Positions 33,453 through 39,718 of a stretch of 64,000 nucleotides of DNA are shown in pieces. Both the position numbers and the translations under genes were made by a program. Below the pieces are notes generated by a model that did not search any database, was not told the origin of the DNA, and worked only from the letters and a program-made list of their open reading frames with translations. How positions within the stretch are numbered: the first letter of the stretch is position 1; each line of letters starts with the position of its first letter. The DNA is taken from contig JAGQSC010000017.1 in NCBI GenBank assembly GCA_020439745.1, positions 310,001-374,000 of the forward strand, written 5' to 3'. The stretch is from Acidobacteriota bacterium (GTDB lineage Bacteria > Acidobacteriota > Holophagae > Acanthopleuribacterales > Acanthopleuribacteraceae).

Positions 33453-35477
33453 TTACTGACGCCTCTGCGACTTCCATGTATCCATAAACACGCGAGCTGC
33501 TACTTCGTGGAAATGGTCTTCGGCATAGGCTGTGTCGATTAGGTTGGCTCTCGCTGCATATTCGCTCCACAGCTTCTTGACATTGGATCCGATGCCGGGA
33601 ACGTTCTTCAATGCCTCTGGGTCCAGGCGCTCCCAAAACACATCGAACCAGGTTCTAAAGCTGGATTGGTATGAGGTTAGCAACACCACCATGTGGGATT
33701 TGAGTTCCTCAATTTTTTGTTCCTTGGATAGCATCCGCTCTTCGTTAAGACTGCGTGTTTGATCTGAATAGTGTAACGAGACCTTAAATTCATTCTTGAC
33801 GAAGGTTTGGACCAAGGTTTCCAGCTGCAACAAGAGCTCTGATGTCTGATCGTCGATCTTGGTGACGGCAGCTTGGGGAACCTGCTTTGGCAGAATGGGC
33901 TGTTTGCTGGTCGTGGCTCGGGTCTTTCCGATCCATTCGTCGTAGATGTCTCGGAAAAAGACCTTGCCCAACATGCCCATGGCTCGGGTTTCTTCGGCGA
34001 GCTCTTTAAAAGGGAAATCGATGCCGTGGGATCGACTGGCACAAAGGCGCAAGAAATCGCCCATAGCATCGAAGTTATTGGGGGCTGGGCCGGCAATGTA
34101 ATCATCGAAGAACTCTTGAGCTTCCTGAGAGACGAGACAGCGCACTTGATGTTCGAAATTCTTGATCAAATGCTGATGTATCTGCGTGTTTACTTGCGAT
34201 ACGTAACGATCGAGATCCACCATGATGGTTTCCTGGAACAGATCGCCTATCATGCCGAAATGGATATCTCGAATGGAGATCATGAGATTGGACCTACGAT
34301 TGCGAATGGCGTGAATCAGCGGCCCACGGTCCAGGTAGGATTCCTGCATGGATTCGAGCAGATGGTCAAAATGATCAATGCCTACCACGCGGTCGCGGCC
34401 CAGAGAGCGGATGATGGAGTCCACGTACATGCGCAGGTGCTCTGGTCTATTGAATATGACGAACACCCGCGAGTCGAAGAGAATTGCCTCGTCGGCATAG
34501 GCTCGGGGGAACTCAAAATGGCCAAGGGGATGAAAGATTCGGTGCATCACTGATGTCTTGCCACACCCTTTACTGCCCTTCAAAACGGCGAACCCGTTCT
34601 TGTTGATGGCCTTGTGTATGTCCGTCCAGAACGTTTCGGGCAGAATGAGTTCCTTTTCGACGGATATGGGACCCGTCCCCAGGGTCGTCGTTTCACTTTT
34701 CTTTTTGGTTGTGGATGCAAACCAGTTGGTCTTGTTCTCATGCCAATCAAGCAGCGCCGACAAGATGTTGAAGTCCTCGTCCAGCAACAGCTTAAGAAAT
34801 CGGGCCGCATCAAATTCGCCGATCAACGTTTGAATCTCCATGATGGCTTGTACCTTGGGACACACATAGAAGGCATTGGGCGGCTGTGATGTGAGCTGGA
34901 ACTTCAAGAAATCGTTGAGCCAACGATATGGGATCTCAAAAAAGTGGTGCGTGGTCCAACGAGTGACCACATCGTCCATGGTCACTTTGAGGGGTTTGAG
35001 GAAATTGTTGACCAGGTCGGGATGGTGTTCGTGCAGTCCAACCAGGAGATGAAACGCGCTCACCGCCGGATTGCGTAAGGATTGAGCCTGCTTCAACGCG
35101 CTGGCGTAAACAGGAAAGTTCTGCCAGTTTTTGCTCTTGCTGGAATCTCCGCTTATGGGCGCCAGGTTGTTCTCTTCAGATGATTTTTCGATCGTGAAGA
35201 CGGTCGATCCAAGCACAAAGAAGTCGGTGACCTTCTCAAAGGACCCAGCTTTCACTTTTCGAGAATTGATGAAGGTCCCGTTGGACGAGTTCTGGTCACA
35301 AACCTCGAAATCGTTATGGTTCACCCGCAAGATGGCGTGCTTTGTCGACATGCACGGGTCGTGTCCTACGACGATATGGTTGTTGAGGCCACGACCAACT
35401 GTTAACGGGCTTCCATGTTCGATCGTGAACGAATGCCCTTCAAGGGGACCAGAAATAATTTGTACTGTCCGCTTCAT
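33453..35477 (-). CDS. FHA domain protein with ClpV-like N-domain and degenerate AAA module
   Basis: 674 residues. An FHA domain (about 2-98, with TVGRG and SSNGTFIN) is followed by a region resembling the two Clp N repeats (about 122-172, SAFHLLVGL; about 205-243), then an AAA module aligning with the first AAA domain of ClpV (Walker A GSKGCGKTS at 301-309; Walker B VVGIDHFD at 364-371). The catalytic Glu of Walker B is His369, and the ClpV Arg-finger segment ALERRFQ reads MIGDLFQ, so hydrolysis is probably lost. Residues about 545-674 resemble the C-terminal domain of T6SS FHA proteins (TagH/Fha). A promoter at 35517-35545 supports ATG 35477; an open frame to 35561 has no binding site. Convergent with the fusion gene. 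Confidence 0.75.
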   Translation of the reverse strand: MKRTVQIISGPLEGHSFTIEHGSPLTVGRGLNNHIVVGHDPCMSTKHAILRVNHNDFEVCDQNSSNGTFINSRKVKAGSFEKVTDFFVLGSTVFTIEKSSEENNLAPISGDSSKSKNWQNFPVYASALKQAQSLRNPAVSAFHLLVGLHEHHPDLVNNFLKPLKVTMDDVVTRWTTHHFFEIPYRWLNDFLKFQLTSQPPNAFYVCPKVQAIMEIQTLIGEFDAARFLKLLLDEDFNILSALLDWHENKTNWFASTTKKKSETTTLGTGPISVEKELILPETFWTDIHKAINKNGFAVLKGSKGCGKTSVMHRIFHPLGHFEFPRAYADEAILFDSRVFVIFNRPEHLRMYVDSIIRSLGRDRVVGIDHFDHLLESMQESYLDRGPLIHAIRNRRSNLMISIRDIHFGMIGDLFQETIMVDLDRYVSQVNTQIHQHLIKNFEHQVRCLVSQEAQEFFDDYIAGPAPNNFDAMGDFLRLCASRSHGIDFPFKELAEETRAMGMLGKVFFRDIYDEWIGKTRATTSKQPILPKQVPQAAVTKIDDQTSELLLQLETLVQTFVKNEFKVSLHYSDQTRSLNEERMLSKEQKIEELKSHMVVLLTSYQSSFRTWFDVFWERLDPEALKNVPGIGSNVKKLWSEYAARANLIDTAYAEDHFHEVAARVFMDTWKSQRRQ

Positions 35478-35516
35478 ACTGGGAGGAACACATCCATGTA
35501 TTGAGGTTGGCTCCCC

Positions 35517-35545
35517 AATATAGAACGATTGAAGGTCTAAGTCCA
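35517..35545 (-). promoter_or_regulatory. Predicted sigma-70 promoter for the FHA/ClpV-like gene
   Basis: On the minus strand, TGGACT (35545-35540) and TATATT (35522-35517) are separated by exactly 17 bases; they match the consensus at four and five of six positions. Initiation near 35510 would leave a 33-base leader before ATG 35477. It excludes the longer start at 35561. Confidence 0.55.
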
Positions 35546-35602
35546 GCGAGCCCGCCGGCACTATAAAGGATGATCAACGCAGGATTTGCGGCATCAATAG
35601 AA

Positions 35603-35625
35603 AAGGCCCGCCGGTGGCGGGCCTT
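35603..35625 (-). terminator. Strong GC-rich hairpin in a divergent intergenic region
   Basis: AAGGCCCGCC and GGCGGGCCTT are perfect ten-base arms around a three-base loop. On the minus strand the stem is followed by TTTTCTATT, giving a terminator-like shape. It lies between the divergent FHA and DUF47 genes, upstream of both predicted starts, so there is no obvious transcript for it to end. It may isolate the two promoters or end an unannotated short RNA. Confidence 0.5.
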
Positions 35626-35635
35626 GCCCAAAAAG

Positions 35636-35661
35636 GTTTACCAATAGAGGGGGAGGTAAAC
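35636..35661. repeat. Inverted repeat GTTTACC/GGTAAAC upstream of the phosphate operon
   Basis: Perfect seven-base arms GTTTACC (35636-35642) and GGTAAAC (35655-35661) with a 12-base spacer. A dyad of this kind can be an operator. It lies about 120 bases upstream of the DUF47 start. Confidence 0.35.
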
Positions 35662-35697
35662 TGAATTGTAAGGGCAAGAAAGATAATAGCATGGGCG

Positions 35698-35752
35698 AAA
35701 CCTAATGCAATAGTTTTTTTGGGTAGGGAAGTACGTTAGGTTTTTGTTAGGA
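35698..35752 (+). promoter_or_regulatory. Repeat-rich control region before the DUF47-pit operon
   Basis: Two nested signals are visible. AAACCTAA (35698-35705) and TTAGGTTT (35736-35743) are perfect inverted arms. GTTAGGT (35735-35741) and GTTAGGA (35746-35752) are direct repeats separated by TTTT, giving the 7-4-7 layout with 11-base period of a Pho box, although the sequence differs from the enteric consensus. The direct repeat ends 26 bases before the start codon, which is close for an activator site. Confidence 0.35.
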
Positions 35753-35778
35753 TGGCTCCGGATTATGAGGAGGAACAT

Positions 35779-36453
35779 GTGTCAAGTCCACTGTCCAAAT
35801 TGTTTGGTAAATCGCCTTTTGCCTCAATTCAGCAGCATATGAGGCTGGTGAGTCAGTGTGTGGAAAAAGTGCCATTTTTGTTCGAACACCTTAGGAATAA
35901 TGATGATGCGCAGTTGGCCAAGGTGGCCGCTGAAATTGATGATCTCGAAAGTCAAGCCGACGATGTCGAAGCCGATCTTCGCCTGCATTTACCCAAAAGT
36001 TTTTTTCTGCCGGTAGATCGTCGGGATATTTTGGGTATTTTGGAATCCCAGGATGCCATTGCCAATGTAGCTCAAGATATTGCTGGGAACCTGACCTTAA
36101 GGAGCATGCCTTTTCCATCCGCGATTGCAGAACCCATCGAGATTCTGCTTGAAAGTGTGATGAACGTTTGCCGTCAGTGCGTGACCATGGTCGAGGAGTT
36201 TGATGAACTCATTGAAACCGGCTTTGGCGGACGGGAACGGGACTCCGTGGAAACCATGGTTGCTGAATTGAATCGGCTGGAATCGTTGTCCGATCAGAAA
36301 TTGGTGAATGCTCTAAAGGCGCTCTTTGCCGCTGAGAAAACCATCGATCCCGTGTCTGTCATGATGTGGTACGAGTTGATTGGTTGGCTGGGTGACCTGG
36401 CTGATCACGCAGAGAGAGCGGGTGACCGGCTCCGACTCATGTTGGCGAAATAG
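35779..36453 (+). CDS. DUF47/PhoU-like phosphate transport regulator
   Basis: 224 residues, all-helical, of the DUF47 (TIGR00153) family related to PhoU. Conserved elements are the SPLSKLFGKSPF start, the Asp/Glu-rich IDDLESQADDVEADLRLHLPKSFFLPVDRRDIL core and the DLADHAERAGDRLRLML end; the acidic residues are the presumed metal ligands. DUF47 proteins are usually encoded with PiT permeases and are thought to modulate them. GTG 35779 lies five bases after GAGGAGG and is preferred to ATG 35752. The pit gene begins nine bases after the stop. Confidence 0.88.
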   Translation: MSSPLSKLFGKSPFASIQQHMRLVSQCVEKVPFLFEHLRNNDDAQLAKVAAEIDDLESQADDVEADLRLHLPKSFFLPVDRRDILGILESQDAIANVAQDIAGNLTLRSMPFPSAIAEPIEILLESVMNVCRQCVTMVEEFDELIETGFGGRERDSVETMVAELNRLESLSDQKLVNALKALFAAEKTIDPVSVMMWYELIGWLGDLADHAERAGDRLRLMLAK

Positions 36454-36461
36454 GAGCTGAC

Positions 36462-37727
36462 ATGGAGATTCTTACGCAACACGGAAGTATCTTTGTCATC
36501 ATGGCCCTCGTTTTTGGGGGTTACATGTGTTGGGGCATTGGCGCCAACGATGTGGCCAATGCCATGGGCACATCGGTAGGATCCAAAGCAGTGACCGTCA
36601 TGAAAGCCATCATTATCGCGGCTGTCTTTGAGTTTCTTGGCGTGGTCTTGGCTGGTGGGCATGTCACCAAAACCATTCGCAAAGGCATCATTGATCCAAC
36701 CACCATCGTCGACCAACCTCACCTACTGGTTTATGGCATGTTGGCCTCTTTGCTTGCCGCAGGTTTCTGGTTGATGGTGGCGTCCTGGAAGGGCTGGCCT
36801 GTATCCACAACCCATTCGATTGTGGGGGCCCTGGTGGGATTTGCTGCGGTGGGGATAGGTGTCGATGCCGTGCAATGGTCAAAACTGGCCCAGATCGTCG
36901 CGAGCTGGGTGGTGTCCCCCTTGTTGGGCGGTTTGATCGCCTTTTTCCTGATGTTATCCGTGCTCAAATTGATTCTAAACAGCGATAAACCGCTGTTGAG
37001 TGCACGGAAATGGGGTCCTGCCTACCTGTTCTTGGTAGGATTCTTCATTGCCCTGGTGACTTTGTTCAAGGGTCTCAAGCACCTGGATATCAAGTTGACG
37101 CCAGTCATGAGCTTGTTCTGGTCGGTGGTCATGGGTTGCATGGTCGCAGCCGTTGGACACTTCTTCATGCGGCGCGTGAAAGTAGACGAGGATGCCGAAC
37201 GTGTGTTTCACTTTGCCAGCGTGGAAAAGGTGTTCGCGCCGATGCAGGTGATCACAGCATGCGCCATGGCTTTTGCCCATGGATCAAACGACGTCGCCAA
37301 CGGAGTTGGGCCGCTGGCTGCGGTTTTGAGTATCGTCGATACCGGAACCGTGTTGCAGTCTTCTCCGATGCCCAATTGGGTGTTGTTGATTGGTGGAGGC
37401 GGTATCGTTCTGGGCCTCGCCACCATGGGGTTTCGCGTCATGAAGACGATCGGTAAAGAAATTACCGAACTTACGCCCAGTCGTGGATTCTGCGCGGAAC
37501 TGGCTGCTGCGGCAACCGTTGTGATTGCCTCGCGTTCCGGACTACCTGTTTCTACGACCCACGTTACGGTGGGTGCCGTGATGGGTGTAGGCATGGCGAG
37601 GGGTATTGCAGCCTTGGATTTACGGGTCATTGGCCGCATTGTCATTTCCTGGCTGATCACCCTGCCCGTGGGTGCTTTGCTCTCCATGATTTTCTTTTAT
37701 ATCTTGCGTTCCATCTTTGGGCAGTGA
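36462..37727 (+). CDS. pit: PiT-family inorganic phosphate permease
   Basis: 421 residues and about ten membrane helices. The two inverted PiT signature repeats are present: GANDVANAMGTSVGSKAV near the N-terminus and AFAHGSNDVANGVGPLAAV in the second half, together with the two VSTTH motifs (WPVSTTHSIVGALVG and LPVSTTHVTVGAVMG). It imports metal-phosphate using the proton or sodium gradient. It forms an operon with the preceding DUF47 gene. The low-affinity uptake it provides could feed polyphosphate used by the PPK2 enzyme at 1.5-3.0 kb, which is inference. Confidence 0.95.
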   Translation: MEILTQHGSIFVIMALVFGGYMCWGIGANDVANAMGTSVGSKAVTVMKAIIIAAVFEFLGVVLAGGHVTKTIRKGIIDPTTIVDQPHLLVYGMLASLLAAGFWLMVASWKGWPVSTTHSIVGALVGFAAVGIGVDAVQWSKLAQIVASWVVSPLLGGLIAFFLMLSVLKLILNSDKPLLSARKWGPAYLFLVGFFIALVTLFKGLKHLDIKLTPVMSLFWSVVMGCMVAAVGHFFMRRVKVDEDAERVFHFASVEKVFAPMQVITACAMAFAHGSNDVANGVGPLAAVLSIVDTGTVLQSSPMPNWVLLIGGGGIVLGLATMGFRVMKTIGKEITELTPSRGFCAELAAAATVVIASRSGLPVSTTHVTVGAVMGVGMARGIAALDLRVIGRIVISWLITLPVGALLSMIFFYILRSIFGQ

Positions 37728-37768
37728 TGCTAGGATGTTTGAAAACCAGTGGTTTACAGGAGGCGTAG

Positions 37769-38143
37769 ATGTTGCGTGAAAAATATGATGAGCTACTCAA
37801 ATTGGGCGAATCATTGAAGATAGCAGATGGCTATGTGGACGAGGCAGACGGTAAGTTGAAAGTGGGAGGCGTCGCCGCGTATCAATTGGAAAAAGATCTG
37901 CTGTGGGACAAGATCAAGACCTATTCTGGTTGGGAACACGAAATCGAGGCCGACATCAAAGTGGCCAACGAAGACATCTACGGCGTTTACACCGTAGCTC
38001 CTGGCGATACATTGTGGAAAATATCCTCACAACACTTCGGCAAAGGTAATCGCTATATGGAGATCTTTGAGGCCAATAAAGATGTCCTCAAGAATCCCGA
38101 TGTGATTAAGGTGGGGCAACAGCTGAAACTGCCCCAAAAATAA
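37769..38143 (+). CDS. Small LysM protein, Kbp/YgaU-like
   Basis: 124 residues. The C-terminal half (about 70-123) is a LysM domain beginning YGVYTVAPGDTLWKIS and ending VIKVGQQLKLPQ. The N-terminal half (ADGYVDEADGKLKVGGVAAYQLEKDLLWDKI...EIEADIKV) resembles a diverged BON domain, giving the order of the potassium-binding protein Kbp. No signal peptide is seen, consistent with a cytoplasmic protein like Kbp. AGGAGG precedes ATG 37769. Its stop is two bases from that of the convergent hydrolase gene. Confidence 0.72.
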   Translation: MLREKYDELLKLGESLKIADGYVDEADGKLKVGGVAAYQLEKDLLWDKIKTYSGWEHEIEADIKVANEDIYGVYTVAPGDTLWKISSQHFGKGNRYMEIFEANKDVLKNPDVIKVGQQLKLPQK

Positions 38144-38145
38144 CC

Positions 38146-39039
38146 TCACATGTCGCTGATGATGGCGGCGATGGCTTCAGGTTCCTGCCAGGGGAGAAAA
38201 TGGCCCCTGGTAGGAAAGATGGCTTGGCGAACGCCGCTTGGGTCCGTGGTTCTGGCGTAATGAACTTGGGCCGGTGGCACGAGTCGGTCACGGCCGCCGT
38301 GGACCATGGTAATGGGACAAGCGATGCCGTCCCAATCAGGGGACATGGCCGTAAGTTCCGACTTCAGCGGAAGCAGTTCCTGGTTGCTGTAGTCCCACAT
38401 TTGGGGCAATAATGCGCGGGCCAATTTCGTGTTGGCCAATCGTTGGAACCATTGGATCCGCTCAAGGTCTGGATCAATGGCGGCACCTATGAGCACCAAC
38501 GCTTTCACGCGATCAGGACAGCGAATGGCCAATCTTACGGCGATCGGTGCACCAAAACTGTGGCCCACCACAATACATGGCCCCTGGTATGGGCTCAGAT
38601 TCAAGACCTTCTCTGCGATGGCCGCTTGCTCATCCAGGGAACCACTCCAGTTCAGGCTGTGGGATTGCCCGAAACCGGGGCGGTCGTAGCTTACAAACCA
38701 AAAGTCAGACAGTTGGTCCTGAATGGCGATGGAAAGAGCATTGTCCCAGGAACCCGGGGATCCGTGAATGTAGAGAATCGCTGGCCGACTTGGGCTGCCA
38801 TGCTCAATCACATGGAGCTGAACCCCGTCCACGGGAATAAATGAGTGCTTGAATCGCTTGTCCTGGTTGGGATCAGGACGACACGACCACCATCCAAAAG
38901 CCATCGCACCCGCCAGCAGGAGGCTGCGCCAGAGCCATCGCCGAACTCGCTTAGCGCGTGTAATTGGGATGCCTGTTCTCGACCAGTGCGCGCAGTCCCT
39001 CACCCAGAAAGGCGTCGCCCACAAAGGTAGCAAAACCAC
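38146..39039 (-). CDS. Alpha/beta hydrolase, probably membrane-anchored
   Basis: About 297 residues if read from 39039. The hydrolase core shows YIHGSPGS (oxyanion loop), SYDRPGFGQS, the nucleophile elbow VGHSFGAP, an acid in HGGRDRLV and His in TRGHFLPW. A hydrophobic helix (LLLAGAMAFGWW) near residue 40 suggests a membrane anchor or signal. The true start is uncertain: ATG 39039 overlaps the enoyl-CoA hydratase gene by 89 bases, ATG 38904 would truncate the helix, and no better start with a binding site was found. It is the last gene of a minus-strand run with lipid-metabolism functions; the substrate is unknown. Confidence 0.75.
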   Translation of the reverse strand: MVLLPLWATPFWVRDCAHWSRTGIPITRAKRVRRWLWRSLLLAGAMAFGWWSCRPDPNQDKRFKHSFIPVDGVQLHVIEHGSPSRPAILYIHGSPGSWDNALSIAIQDQLSDFWFVSYDRPGFGQSHSLNWSGSLDEQAAIAEKVLNLSPYQGPCIVVGHSFGAPIAVRLAIRCPDRVKALVLIGAAIDPDLERIQWFQRLANTKLARALLPQMWDYSNQELLPLKSELTAMSPDWDGIACPITMVHGGRDRLVPPAQVHYARTTDPSGVRQAIFPTRGHFLPWQEPEAIAAIISDM

Positions 39040-39718
39040 CTAAGTCTTTGGCGAACTGTTGTGCGGACTCGCGAACACTGTGTCTCAGAGTGGCTTTCGT
39101 GGTTTGAACCACTGCAGGACTCAGGCGTGCCAACCTTGTAGCCGTTGTTTCGACCCAAGTTTGGATCTCTTTTTCATTTCCGACCGCATCCGCAAGTCCA
39201 AATTCCAAAGAGGCGGGTGCATCCAGGTTCGCTGCCAGCATGACCACGTCCCTCAAGTATCGGGACGGTACCACGGAGGCAATGGCTTTGACCACGGCCT
39301 GGGGGATAGGCAAGCCCACTTTCGGCTCGGAAAAACTAATGCGACCTTTCTGAACTTCGAAACCCCGATAATCCGCAGTTAAGGCCAAGATCGCGCCACC
39401 AGCCATGGCCGGACCTTCAATCACCGCAAGATGCGGCTTCTTTAGGTGGACCAAGGCACAAAACATGTCAGCCACGCCTTGAAAGACATCAATGCGCTGC
39501 GTGTTCGTGAGCGACAATACGTAATGGGGATCAAGGCCATTGGAGAACATGCCCGGTACACCTGATCGGGTGATGATGACGCGCGTATTAGGATGAGCGT
39601 CTGCCAATTGATGCGCTTCAACCAGGCTCCGCATATCGTCAAGGGTCAGCAGGTTCATCGGGGGTTTTTCAAAATTGACGGTGCTCACAAGGTCGGAATG
39701 GTCCAAATGTACGGTCAT
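38951..39718 (-). CDS. Enoyl-CoA hydratase/isomerase family protein
   Basis: 255 residues of the crotonase superfamily. It shows the oxyanion-hole segments FSNGLDPHYVL and EGPAMAGGAILALTADYRGF and a glycine-rich helix at the expected position. The usual catalytic Glu pair of true hydratases is not obvious: the second segment reads ISFSEPKVGLPIP, retaining one Glu. Isomerase or thioesterase-like activity is therefore possible. The ATG at 39718 overlaps the stop of the Fe-S oxidoreductase gene by four bases, so both are translationally coupled and likely serve fatty acid oxidation. Confidence 0.85.
   Translation of the reverse strand: MTVHLDHSDLVSTVNFEKPPMNLLTLDDMRSLVEAHQLADAHPNTRVIITRSGVPGMFSNGLDPHYVLSLTNTQRIDVFQGVADMFCALVHLKKPHLAVIEGPAMAGGAILALTADYRGFEVQKGRISFSEPKVGLPIPQAVVKAIASVVPSRYLRDVVMLAANLDAPASLEFGLADAVGNEKEIQTWVETTATRLARLSPAVVQTTKATLRHSVRESAQQFAKDLGGFATFVGDAFLGEGLRALVENRHPNYTR

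Noticed and set aside
33873-34553. 226-codon open frame opposite the FHA/ClpV-like gene
   Set aside because: The opposite strand carries the domain-containing product and a matching promoter; the antisense frame shows no family features.
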